Position numbers and translations under genes: made by a program. From positions 14,692 through 69,645 of the forward strand of contig DUCN01000098.1 in NCBI GenBank assembly GCA_012959805.1: a stretch of 54,954 nt of DNA, written 5' to 3'. The notes beneath the pieces are model-generated. The model had not been told where the DNA came from. It searched no databases and was given only the letters and a program-made list of their open reading frames with translations. This DNA is from Myxococcales bacterium. GTDB lineage: Bacteria > Myxococcota_A > UBA9160 > UBA4427. This document shows, in pieces, positions 10,345 to 18,155 of this stretch (position 1 is its first letter; every line of letters begins with the position of its first letter).

Positions 10345-10348
10345 AGGC

Positions 10349-10354
10349 GGGAGG
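10349..10354 (+). promoter_or_regulatory. Ribosome binding site deciding a TTG start
   Basis: GGGAGG lies 5 bases after the Rhs stop codon (TAA 10342-10344) and 6 bases before TTG 10361. This TTG places a typical lipoprotein signal at the N-terminus. The upstream ATG at 10301 would overlap the toxin gene and bury the signal. Confidence 0.6.
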
Positions 10355-10360
10355 TCTCTA

Positions 10361-10825
10361 TTGCGGGGATCCGGCGGTTTATTCCTCGCCGCAGTGATGT
10401 GTCTGAGCGTGTCTTGTGTCGTCCGTTCATCGACGCTCGCGCTGGTGAAAGTCACTCAAGAGCAGTGGTATGAGCTCAACGCCTCTATTGCGACTGTCGC
10501 AGAGGAATTCGGGTTTCGGTCCGATGCAAGCCAATACTTCGATCATGACACTTCGGTGGGTGAGGGATGGCTGGTCATCGCAAGCTATTCAAATCAAGGA
10601 GGCGGTTCAGAAAAATTTCCAGGTGGGCGCGCTCACGTTGAGTTCAGCGTCTTCGCGCGGCCAGAGCTTCGCATCGCCGAGATCACCATCATCGACTATA
10701 CGAACTCTTTCCAGACCGAATACCTACACGCGCTTGAGGACGCCATCGAGGAGGAACTCCATCAATCTCCACACATTGTGCGTGCAGACTGGATCATCAA
10801 CGTCGTTAGAACGCTTCCTCCGTGA
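10361..10825 (+). CDS. Small lipoprotein, candidate immunity protein for the Rhs toxin
   Basis: About 154 residues with a TTG start. The N-terminus reads RGSGGLFLAAVMCLSVSC: a short positive region, a hydrophobic core and a lipobox ending in Cys (LSVSC). The mature protein is a small soluble alpha/beta domain with alternating strands (HVEFSVFA, IAEITIIDY) and a helix rich in Glu; I do not recognise the family. It begins 16 bases after the Rhs stop, so it is almost certainly cotranscribed. Rhs and other polymorphic toxins are usually followed directly by their immunity gene. A periplasm-facing lipoprotein would be the right place to block a membrane-attacking phospholipase. Function is inferred from position only. 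Confidence 0.6.
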   Translation: MRGSGGLFLAAVMCLSVSCVVRSSTLALVKVTQEQWYELNASIATVAEEFGFRSDASQYFDHDTSVGEGWLVIASYSNQGGGSEKFPGGRAHVEFSVFARPELRIAEITIIDYTNSFQTEYLHALEDAIEEELHQSPHIVRADWIINVVRTLPP

Positions 10826-10898
10826 TCCAGTCGCCAGCGACAGACGCTATGCGTCCGAATCCGCCCAGCCTTCGGCCCCTGATCTCAATCCGGAAACG

Positions 10899-11762
10899 TT
10901 AGTCGAGCAACACGACGGCATCCCCGGAGCGCACGAGCCCCGGCTTCTCGACCTTCGCATACACCCCGAGATTCCCCCCGGCTTCGCGAACGAGCGCGCG
11001 CATGATCTGTGGATCTTTCGGGAGATCTGCAAAGCCATGGGTCGTCATGACACATCGTGGACAGATGACGGTGACCTGGAGAATTGCATCGCCCATCTGT
11101 AGGCGCCGCCCCTCCCATTCATTCTCGGGAAACTCTGCGGACGAACCCGAATCTGCAATGAGGAAATTTGGGCGAAAGCGTCGGATGTCGTATTTCGACT
11201 CCGGCGCCTTCTCTTGCATCGAACGAAGTGCCGACTCCGTCAGTAGAAGGAGCGGGAACGCGTCGAAGTAGGTCCCGAGCGGAGACTCGAATTCCATTAA
11301 CTCTGGCGGAAAGGCGGACAGGTCGGGAAGAGGTTCGTCCTCGGTCCGGCCAAACATCGCTCGGAACTCTTTCTCCATATCCTGATGCGTCGGCGCCCCG
11401 CGCCGATAGTGGTCGAGCGCGTCGGCGGGAAGAAGCGGCCAGAGTGTGACTGAGTGGTCAACCGCCTTCGAGATACGATCGCCAATATCGGGGTCCCCGG
11501 TCGAAAGAACGCCGCCGTCGGGAAGAAGTATCTCAGCAGGGCTCGAGCCCTCGATAGGCGGCGACTTCAAATAACGTGCCTGCAGGTTCATTAAACCGGG
11601 AATCTTCCTGCCGCCGCGAATACCACCGCGCACTTCGTCTCGTACGGCCCAGGCGCGATCGCCGGGAAGCCCACGCTGGGCGAGTTCGACTTCGTCGAGT
11701 CGCTCTCCGCCCATGCTCTTCACGGGATAGCGATGAATCTCTTTCAGCTGACCTACTTCCAC
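10899..11762 (-). CDS. MOSC domain protein (molybdenum cofactor sulfurase C-terminal-like)
   Basis: 287 residues with a GTG start at 11762, well supported by AAGGAG seven bases upstream. The N-terminal beta-barrel reads LKEIHRYPVKSMGGERLDE (family: VxxLxxYPVKS). The MOSC core includes GDRAWAVRD, FRPNFLIAD, and a conserved Cys pair region CPRCVMTTH followed by LPKDPQIMRAL. This is the YcbX/MARC-like family, which binds Moco and reduces N-hydroxylated or sulfoxide compounds, or carries sulfur. There is no fused ferredoxin domain. It stands alone, convergent with the lipoprotein gene. Which substrate it handles cannot be told; the window also has a molybdopterin oxidoreductase. Confidence 0.85.
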   Translation of the reverse strand: MEVGQLKEIHRYPVKSMGGERLDEVELAQRGLPGDRAWAVRDEVRGGIRGGRKIPGLMNLQARYLKSPPIEGSSPAEILLPDGGVLSTGDPDIGDRISKAVDHSVTLWPLLPADALDHYRRGAPTHQDMEKEFRAMFGRTEDEPLPDLSAFPPELMEFESPLGTYFDAFPLLLLTESALRSMQEKAPESKYDIRRFRPNFLIADSGSSAEFPENEWEGRRLQMGDAILQVTVICPRCVMTTHGFADLPKDPQIMRALVREAGGNLGVYAKVEKPGLVRSGDAVVLLD

Positions 11763-11780
11763 TTTGGACTCCTTGATTAG

Positions 11781-11828
11781 GACTTGGGACTTGGGACTTG
11801 ATGATGCGGAGTGATGCCGAGTGATGCG
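11781..11828. repeat. Two adjacent short tandem repeats upstream of the MOSC gene
   Basis: GACTTGG is repeated nearly three times (11781-11800) and is followed directly by three imperfect copies of a 10-base unit, about GTGATGCCGA (11801-11828). They lie between the MOSC start and the end of the M48 pseudogene. Origin probably replication slippage. Confidence 0.6.
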
Positions 11829-11831
11829 TCA

Positions 11832-12214
11832 TTATCTGCGACAGTTTGGCCGGCGACCCACCGCTCTTGCCTGATTGTAGAGGACGAGAGCATTGGACAA
11901 CTGACCTTCCAAGCGTCTGATTCGCCTCGCGTGGCTTGGATGCGTCGACGAGAACTCGGGCAGATTCCGTATTGAAGACCCATTTCGATAGCACGGAATA
12001 GTTTGATCTTCGCTTCGGTGTCGGCGCCAAAAATGACCTGAAGTCGCTCGACCGTCCCGCTGGCAGCCATCTGTTGTGTGACCCGTTCATTTAGATGGCG
12101 CAATAAGACATGACCAACCTCGTGGCCCAGGACCGCGGCGACCTGGTCTTCGGATACAGCAACATCGAGCAGATCCGTATGCCCGCCGATCTTCCCTCCC
12201 GGTAGCGCGAAGAA
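11832..12214 (-). pseudogene. Decayed M48-family metalloprotease (5'-truncated, internally deleted)
   Basis: Beginning directly after the CCA end of the tRNA, the minus strand reads FFALPGGKIGG, then DQVAAVLGHEVGHVLLRH, with the zinc motif HExxH. It continues to EMGLQYG at ~11978. After a frame change it reads LPEFSSTHPSHARRIRRLE and ends LYNQARAVGRRPNCRR at the stop at 11832-11834; this is the normal C-terminus of M48 proteases. The central part with the third zinc ligand (ExxxAD) and the whole N-terminus, including any start, signal peptide or TPRs, are missing. It cannot be active. Close relatives are periplasmic lipoprotein proteases of the LoiP/BepA type. Confidence 0.75.
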
Positions 12215-12302
12215 TGGCGGAGAGGGTGGGATTCGAACCCACGAGGGCTTTCACCCTGCCGGTTTTCAAGACCGGTGCCGTCAACCGCTTGGCTACCTCT
12301 CC
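12215..12302 (-). tRNA. tRNA-Ser (anticodon UGA)
   Basis: The acceptor stem GGAGAGG (12302-12296) pairs with CCTCTCC (12225-12219). The discriminator is G and CCA is encoded (12217-12215). The anticodon loop is CTTGAAA between a 5-bp stem CCGGT/ACCGG, giving TGA. The T-loop is GTTCGAATC. A long variable arm, the class II hallmark, follows the anticodon stem. It reads UCA codons. The M48 remnant abuts its 3' end, a common place for integration or deletion end points. Confidence 0.95.
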
Positions 12303-12511
12303 GCTGCGCTGAGAAAGTAGCGCGGAGACTGCCAGAACGCGCAAGCCAAACCGAACCCAGCCGAGGATTGACCGCAATGCTCCCGCGAGACTCAAGTCCG
12401 CGGCGCTCAATTTTGTGTTTGCACGCGCCCGATGGGTTCCGGCATGCTGTACGAATCGACGGACGCGCGCCCAACCCAATGCGGACCCAACGCGGACCCA
12501 ACGGAGTCGTC

Positions 12512-13300
12512 ATGGATCTAGATCTGAGCGGAAAACGAGTATTGGTGACCGGGAGCTATCGGGGAACCGGGGCCGGACTGGCTCGGGTACTCGCCGCAGA
12601 GGGTGCAACCGTCTGGGTTCATGGTTTCGAAGCCGAACCGACGGATGCCACGGCGATGGCGATTCGAGAATCCGGGCACGACGCTCATGTAGTCGTCGGT
12701 GATATTCGGACCGATGAGGGTGCCCGAGATGTCGCGGCCACAGTGGGCGAGATCGACATCCTGGTCAACAACTACGGAGTCGCCGAAGGCGGAAGCTGGG
12801 AGAGCCCGACCGAAGACTGGATCGACATCTACCAGAAGAATGTGCTCTCCGCGGTTCGACTCGTTCATGCCCTGTCGCCGGGCATGAAAGCGCGGGGATG
12901 GGGACGAATCCTCTTTGTCAGCACCGTCGGCTACGCCCGGCCCAACTCGCGAATGCCTCATTATTATGCGTCGAAGACGGCGCTCGTGAATATGACGGTC
13001 TCACTCGCTAAGGAACTTGCCAATACCGGTATTACCGTGAACTGCGTCAGTCCGGGCATCATCGCAACCGCCGAGATCAAGGAAATGTTTACCCGCCGCG
13101 CCACCAAATCCGGCGAACCAACCGATTGGCCTAGCATCGAAAAGCATGTGACGAGCGGCAGCATGCCCAATCCGGCTGGCATCATCGGTGAACCCGAGGA
13201 CATAGGACATCTCGTTGCCTTTCTCGTAAGCGAGAAGGCCCGATATATCAACGCCGCCAATATTCGCATCGACGGCGGGACCGCCGACTCGATTCAATAA
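12512..13300 (+). CDS. SDR-family oxidoreductase
   Basis: 262 residues from ATG 12512, which has GGAG 5 bases upstream; longer readings would run into the tRNA on the other strand. Rossmann motif TGSYRGTG (Gly14, Gly18, Gly20), DI at 64-65, NNYG at 86-89. The catalytic tetrad is Asn110, Ser137, Tyr151 and Lys155 (YYASK). The C-terminus ends in the usual NIRIDGG. It is a classical NAD(P)-dependent short-chain dehydrogenase, like 3-oxoacyl-ACP reductases or hydroxysteroid dehydrogenases; substrate unknown. NNYG replaces the commoner NNAG, and His38 or Glu40 after beta-2 gives no clear NADP preference. Confidence 0.88.
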   Translation: MDLDLSGKRVLVTGSYRGTGAGLARVLAAEGATVWVHGFEAEPTDATAMAIRESGHDAHVVVGDIRTDEGARDVAATVGEIDILVNNYGVAEGGSWESPTEDWIDIYQKNVLSAVRLVHALSPGMKARGWGRILFVSTVGYARPNSRMPHYYASKTALVNMTVSLAKELANTGITVNCVSPGIIATAEIKEMFTRRATKSGEPTDWPSIEKHVTSGSMPNPAGIIGEPEDIGHLVAFLVSEKARYINAANIRIDGGTADSIQ

Positions 13301-13308
13301 AAGCCGGA

Positions 13309-14685
13309 CTACGCCTTAGCGGCGTTAGACGCCTCAGCCGCCTTGCCAGCTCGACGGCTATCGAGTTCCTCGAGAATCGCTTGATGGCGGCCATAACTGA
13401 GCGAATATTTCCGCGCGACCCAGGCGCTCGCGATCACGAGGATGGCGGGAATCAGAGCAGTCGCCCCACGCAGGAACCAGATTGCCTCTTCACTATTTCC
13501 TGTATCGCTCTTGAATCCCACGAGATCGAGTCCCAGAAAGGCGATGGCCACACTCGCTGCGCCCGCCAACTTTCGCAGAAACGTGAAGACGCCGACGTAA
13601 AGCCCCTCGCGCCGCTCGCCCGAGAGAATCTCATCCTCGTCGGCCACGTCTGCGATCATCGACCACGGAATCATGTCCGCGGCCGAATAGCCTGCCCCGG
13701 AGAGTGCTGTCGAGAGGAGGATGATCCAAAACGGCCACTCCGGCTGATTCACGAAGAGACAGAGAAGCCCGAAGGCCCATCCGAGACAGCCATAGAGGTA
13801 GGTCGTCTTCTTGTCGCGCCCGCGCGAGAAACGAAGCCAGAGCGGCATCGAAAACATGACGGATAGAAGATAGACCGCGAGCATCGACTCGAAGTATTCC
13901 GGGTGGCCTAACGCATAGGTGACATAATGAAGGAAGAGCGCCATCGGGAGATCGAGGGCCATGCGTCCTAATGTATATAGAACGATCAGCCGTCTGAAAC
14001 TCTGGTTCTGTCCGAGCAGCCGAAAGGATTCACGAATCGAAATGGTCGATTCGACCGGCGCCTCGTTTCGTTCGTATGTCGCCCACCAGATGGGCAGCCA
14101 GGGCCAAACGATCCATAGTCCAAAAATGACACCGGCCATTGACCATGCGGCGTGATCGCCACCGAAGTAGACAACAATTTCTCGGAAGAAGAGGACCGTG
14201 ACAAAGGTTCCCAGGATCGACGAGATACTCCGAAATGTCGCGATGGATGTTCGCTCGTGATAGCTGGAGGTGAGTTCCGGAAGAAGCGCCTGATAGGGGA
14301 TCGCAACGATCGTCATGCTGATGCTGAGAATGGCGTAGGCCCCGACATAGACGGCGAATTCGAGAACCGTATTCTCGATCGGGGGAATCGACCAGATCGC
14401 GGCAAACGAAACAGCGAATGGAATAGCGCCGATCAAGAGATAGGGTCTCCGGCGTCCCGCCTTCCAGGTCGTGCGATCCGAGATCCGTCCCATCCAGACA
14501 TCCGTCACGGCATCCACGGCACGGCCCGCCAGTGGAACCAGACCCGCCAAACCAAAACGCATGCCGACGACGTCGGTCAAGTAGAAGGGGAAGATCATGG
14601 TCAAGGCGACCAATACGACGTTAATCGGGTGGTCGCCAAATCCGTAGATCAGCTTCAGATGAATCGGCAGCCGTTCGTCGCTCAC
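13309..14685 (-). CDS. MFS transporter of the GPH (glycoside-pentoside-hexuronide) cation symporter type
   Basis: 458 residues with about 12 hydrophobic segments. The N-terminus LIYGFGDHPINVV, the motif LAGRAVDAVTDVWMGRISDRTTWKAGRRRPY between helices 2 and 3, and a DMIPWSMIADVADEDE segment in the second half are typical of MFS_2/GPH proteins. These import sugars, sugar acids or other small organic compounds with Na+ or H+ across the inner membrane. The tail is Ala-rich and cytoplasmic. Convergent with the SDR gene (8 bases apart). No sugar catabolic genes are nearby, so the substrate is open. Confidence 0.85.
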   Translation of the reverse strand: MSDERLPIHLKLIYGFGDHPINVVLVALTMIFPFYLTDVVGMRFGLAGLVPLAGRAVDAVTDVWMGRISDRTTWKAGRRRPYLLIGAIPFAVSFAAIWSIPPIENTVLEFAVYVGAYAILSISMTIVAIPYQALLPELTSSYHERTSIATFRSISSILGTFVTVLFFREIVVYFGGDHAAWSMAGVIFGLWIVWPWLPIWWATYERNEAPVESTISIRESFRLLGQNQSFRRLIVLYTLGRMALDLPMALFLHYVTYALGHPEYFESMLAVYLLSVMFSMPLWLRFSRGRDKKTTYLYGCLGWAFGLLCLFVNQPEWPFWIILLSTALSGAGYSAADMIPWSMIADVADEDEILSGERREGLYVGVFTFLRKLAGAASVAIAFLGLDLVGFKSDTGNSEEAIWFLRGATALIPAILVIASAWVARKYSLSYGRHQAILEELDSRRAGKAAEASNAAKA

Positions 14686-14822
14686 GCGGGGATCCTACAC
14701 GACCGCACAGCCCGGCACCCGACATGGCTCGCCCGCATGACAGGCCCTGAGTCACAGCTTTTCGAAAGATTGACGTCCGTCTCGCAGCAGGGGATTGCAC
14801 GCCGGACTATTATAGGCCGTCC

Positions 14823-16010
14823 ATGAATCAAGACTCTCCGACCCGAATCGCCGCGATCGACTGGATGCGCGGACTCGTCATGATCCTGATAGCCCTGGAC
14901 CAGGCCTCCGCGATGTGGGACGGCGGTCGACTGGCCGCGGACTCTGCCTATCTACTCAATCCTGAAACCGGCGGACCTCTATGGATCCCCGGTAGTCCTC
15001 TCGACTCTTTACAGTTCTACACGCGATGGGTGACCCATCTCTGCGCACCGACTTTCCTCTTTCTCTCCGGCACGTCGCTTGCCATGAGTTTCGAGAGACG
15101 ACGCGGCCAGGGCGTTCGCGAACTCGATCTCGACAAACATCTGCTCATCCGCGCGGCCATTCTCTTCGCCTGCGAAGGCGTGATCTCGAAAATCTCGGGA
15201 ATGGGCGCGCCCTTTCTGGAAGTTCTCTGGGCGATCGCCGCCTCGATGGTGGCGATGGTGTTCCTTCGCCGGCTACCCACAGCCGTTCTGGTTGGGATCG
15301 GGCTCGCATGGCTCGTTGGAAGCGAATGGGTCCTGACGGAGTTCTTCCCGATCGCGGCCGCCGCCGTAGACGGGAGCGGCGCGCCCGTTCGATCGATCTT
15401 CGAGCTCGCCTTTTTTACGGCGGGTTCGAAGGGCGCTCTTCTGGTCTTCTATCCAATGACGCATTGGCTTGCCATGATGCTGCTCGGTTGGGGATTTGGC
15501 CGATCCCTGCTTGCTCGACCGGATGGCGAGAAGGGAAACGAAGATACGGAGAAGCTTCTTCTGCTCAGTGGCCTAACAGCGCTACTTCTGTGGGCCTTCA
15601 TCCGTAGCCAGAACGGCTATGGAAACCTTGGTCTCTTACGTGACGACAAGACGATCGTGCAGTGGCTCCACATGAGTAAATACCCGCCCGCGCTAGTCTA
15701 CTCACTCATGGAACTCGGACTGATGGCGCTCCTGCTCGTCATCTTCTTGCGATACGAGCGCCGCATGGAAGGTCCACCACGCGCCAACAATCCGCTGTTC
15801 GTGTTCGGACAGACGCCACTCTTCTTCTACATGGCTCATTTCGTTTTACTCGGAGGCGCCGCGGTCGCAATTACAGGCGGAATCGGTCAGCGCGGGATGA
15901 CTGAAACCTATCTCGCCGCGAGCGCCGTACTCGTCCTGCTCTATCCGGCCTGCATCGGATATCGCTCTCTTCGAAAGAAATATCCGACGAGCGTGCTCCA
16001 ATATCTCTAG
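14823..16010 (+). CDS. DUF1624/heparan-alpha-glucosaminide N-acetyltransferase-like membrane protein
   Basis: 395 residues with about ten hydrophobic segments. The N-terminal signature RIAAIDWMRGLVMILIALD matches the DUF1624 (YeiB/HGSNAT-like) family, and a TRWVTHLCAPTFLFLSG helix follows. Such proteins are thought to move an acetyl group across the inner membrane onto a sugar or polysaccharide in the periplasm. His residues within membrane segments (THLCAP, MTHWLAMMLLGW, YMAHFVLL) are candidates for the transfer site. Starts 137 bases from the divergent transporter. Function in this organism is not known. Confidence 0.8.
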   Translation: MNQDSPTRIAAIDWMRGLVMILIALDQASAMWDGGRLAADSAYLLNPETGGPLWIPGSPLDSLQFYTRWVTHLCAPTFLFLSGTSLAMSFERRRGQGVRELDLDKHLLIRAAILFACEGVISKISGMGAPFLEVLWAIAASMVAMVFLRRLPTAVLVGIGLAWLVGSEWVLTEFFPIAAAAVDGSGAPVRSIFELAFFTAGSKGALLVFYPMTHWLAMMLLGWGFGRSLLARPDGEKGNEDTEKLLLLSGLTALLLWAFIRSQNGYGNLGLLRDDKTIVQWLHMSKYPPALVYSLMELGLMALLLVIFLRYERRMEGPPRANNPLFVFGQTPLFFYMAHFVLLGGAAVAITGGIGQRGMTETYLAASAVLVLLYPACIGYRSLRKKYPTSVLQYL

Positions 16011-16040
16011 CATCAAGAGAAGAAGCGGGACGCGGCCTGG

Positions 16041-16556
16041 TCAGGCGGCCACCAGCTTCGACACGATCTCGTCGACGGCCTTGTCCGCGATCAAGGCCAT
16101 CTCTTCATCGGTTCGGTCCTGAATTGGATGTTCGACATAGACCGCGCTCGCAACGGTGCCCAGCGCTTTGGCCTGGACGTCCGCTGCGTCGATGAACTCG
16201 ACCGTCGAGATGAATACGCTCGGGACGCCGCGATCTTCAAGGTCAACCGTGTCGTGCACACTGCACGACGTGCAGCTGCCTCAATCGGCCAGGGCTTCGA
16301 CGACCGCATCACATTGTTCGGCGATTTCATGTCGGAGATCGATCGGCGCGGGCTTGGTAAAAGTCGGCTTCTTGTAGCGAATGACTTTGGCGCCCTCCCC
16401 GGCGAGTCGCGTCTCGAGTTGGTCGAGAAAGAGATCGCCGCGCATCTTGGCGATGTCGAGAAGGCCAACGGTCTGGCCGACGAGAGTCGGGAGACGTTCC
16501 GCACGCACGCGCTCCGCGGGAACGCGCTCGCTCGTTGGATCGAGAAGTATCGTCAT
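16041..16556 (-). CDS. UGSC-family selenoprotein (in-frame UGA decoded as selenocysteine at residue 92)
   Basis: The frame begins at ATG 16556, which overlaps the stop of the upstream gene (ATGA). After 91 codons (ending DAVVEALAD) it meets TGA at 16283-16281, then continues GSCTSCSVHDTVDLEDRG to a stop at 16041. Read with Sec the protein is 171 residues and carries the exact motif Sec-Gly-Ser-Cys (residues 92-95), which names the UGSC (seleno)protein family. Sequence on both sides is uniformly protein-like (PTFTKPAPIDLRHEIAEQCDAVVEALAD before, STVEFIDAADVQAKALG after). A hairpin suited to SECIS function follows the UGA. The U/C pair is a likely redox centre. The family's reaction is unknown to me. 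Without Sec insertion the product would be a 91-residue truncate. Confidence 0.88.
16251..16283 (-). promoter_or_regulatory. Candidate bacterial SECIS element after the Sec UGA
   Basis: On the minus strand the UGA (16283-16281) is followed by an 11-base spacer and then by a perfect 8-bp stem GTCGTGCA/TGCACGAC (16269-16262 and 16258-16251) with the loop GTG. A G in the apical loop about 20 bases after the UGA is what SelB-binding bacterial SECIS elements show. The stem lies inside the coding region and so is under coding constraint too. Confidence 0.75.
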
Positions 16557-17998
16557 GATTTGATCTCCCATGAAACGGTTTGGCTGCCGATCTCGCCGTT
16601 CACCCACCCCGCGATGATCGCAGAGAAGAGACCGGCGCCGCCACCGGCATGCACGATATGCAGTCCGTCCGGGCGAAATTTTGGAATCGAATGTTCACGC
16701 ACACTTTCCGGAAGGCCTTCGGCGATACCGAGTGCGCCCCCAACGATCTCGCTCCCCGGAATCAGCGTCAACTCGTGCAGCTTTGCGCGCAAGTCATCCT
16801 TCGACCATCCGGCTTCGCGGAAAATTCGCGCATGCTCGGGCGAAACGATGACCACGACATCGAAGGCCAGCGCCATCTTCGGCGAGTACATGGTTCGCAA
16901 GGTCGCGGCGATGCTGCGCGCAAGGGATTCCGGTTCGCGCGAGATCTGATCGACAAGGGTCCGCGGCCCTTCGCCGGGAAAGAGCGTGACCGTATTCGTC
17001 CCTTCCGAAAATCCGAAATCGGCGCAGAGAGGCGTCCAAGGCGACCCTTCTTCGTCTTCCGCAAAACAGAATCCGACCTTCCCCGGGTTTCCGAGCGTTG
17101 CACGGTCGACATCACCGGGACGCCCACCACCCACATTTCGAATCACCAACTGGAGCGCACGCCCGATCGTGCTATTCGCACGATTCCCCTGGCCTAACAC
17201 ATTTTTTCCTGAATTCATCCCGATCGATTTTCGAATCGGCCCATTGACGATGAGGACGGGACCCGCCGACATCGTCGTCGCCAGCAGTCCATGGATGTTG
17301 AATTTGTCGGTGCAAGCGGCTTCGACGGCTGCCAATACGACCGGGAGATACGAAGGTCGACAACCGGCCATCACCGCATTGATGGCCACCTTCTCGACGC
17401 TGCACTGGACAAGATCCGGCGGCACGGTCGCAACGATCTCATCGGGAGCACGCTTGGTTCCCTCGAGCATCGCGAGCACTCGTGCTTCCGTCGGCGGAAC
17501 GATGGGCAGCCCATCGCTCCAACCGCGATCGAAGCATGCCTGCATCTCATCTTCGAGGGTCGCGATTTCAACGCGACGAGATTGCAGCCTCGACTGTCCG
17601 AATCGAATCGCGAGTTCCGGCCCCCGCACAGGATCAACCGAAAGCGAACCACAGCCCGGCCGCAGCTCGGGTAGCCCTGGGCCAAGATCGTCAACGCCCG
17701 TCAAAGCTTCCCATTCGCCGCGATGCCAGCCCACCGCGCGCTCGACTTCCTTTCCCGATTCGACTCGCAGAAGCGTCGGCACAGCCTCGATGTCGTTATG
17801 CCAGGAAACCGAAAGATCCGTATCGTCGACGGCGTCCAGGGCATCCGGAAATTCGGGATCATCCTGTGTATAGACGGTGAGAGGAACCTTCTTGGCGAGT
17901 TCTTGAAGGATTGGCGCAACCAGCTCACAGGTCGGGCAATCACGCTTCACGAAGACAAGTACGCCAGAGGGCAGACCGGGGGAGGCGGCTTTTTCCAT
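16553..17998 (-). CDS. Thioredoxin-fold protein fused to a large uncharacterised domain, partner of the UGSC selenoprotein
   Basis: 481 residues from ATG 17998; the frame is open further upstream, but that would run into the divergent CoA transferase. Residues ~10-90 are thioredoxin-like with an active-site CPTC (Cys21, Cys24; VFVKRDCPTCELV) and cis-Pro region AVPTLL. From ~130 on there is a separate domain (DGLPIVPPTEARV, NAVMAGCRPSYLPVV, AGPVLIVNGPIRKSIGMNSG, GNRANSTIGRALQL), found in my memory as an uncharacterised family next to UGSC proteins. It overlaps the selenoprotein gene by four bases, implying translational coupling. The simplest reading is that the thioredoxin part reduces the Sec/Cys centre of its neighbour, or that the two make one enzyme. 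No membrane segment or signal peptide. Confidence 0.72.
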   Translation of the reverse strand: MEKAASPGLPSGVLVFVKRDCPTCELVAPILQELAKKVPLTVYTQDDPEFPDALDAVDDTDLSVSWHNDIEAVPTLLRVESGKEVERAVGWHRGEWEALTGVDDLGPGLPELRPGCGSLSVDPVRGPELAIRFGQSRLQSRRVEIATLEDEMQACFDRGWSDGLPIVPPTEARVLAMLEGTKRAPDEIVATVPPDLVQCSVEKVAINAVMAGCRPSYLPVVLAAVEAACTDKFNIHGLLATTMSAGPVLIVNGPIRKSIGMNSGKNVLGQGNRANSTIGRALQLVIRNVGGGRPGDVDRATLGNPGKVGFCFAEDEEGSPWTPLCADFGFSEGTNTVTLFPGEGPRTLVDQISREPESLARSIAATLRTMYSPKMALAFDVVVIVSPEHARIFREAGWSKDDLRAKLHELTLIPGSEIVGGALGIAEGLPESVREHSIPKFRPDGLHIVHAGGGAGLFSAIIAGWVNGEIGSQTVSWEIKS

Positions 17999-18155
17999 GG
18001 CTCCAGAATACCCGATCGAGCGGCCGGCGTAGACCCACGATTCAGTTGCTAGGGTCTCTTCTGCTTCAATGGACTCGATGCAAGACCGCATCCGACCCCA
18101 AGCACCACTCCACGAAGCCCCGACGCCCTCGAAATCCCAGGAGCCCCCCCCATCC

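Noticed and set aside
10301..10360. ATG 10301 as the start of the lipoprotein gene
   Set aside because: It overlaps the Rhs gene by 44 bases, lacks a ribosome binding site and puts 20 extra residues before the signal peptide; TTG 10361 fits far better.
12275..12511. An N-terminal extension of the SDR gene
   Set aside because: It would read through the complement of tRNA-Ser; ATG 12512 has a good ribosome binding site and gives the usual family length.
16041..16607. Two separate small genes instead of one selenoprotein
   Set aside because: The second frame would have to start with GTG inside the Cys-rich motif, without a ribosome binding site, and the two halves together give the exact UGSC signature.
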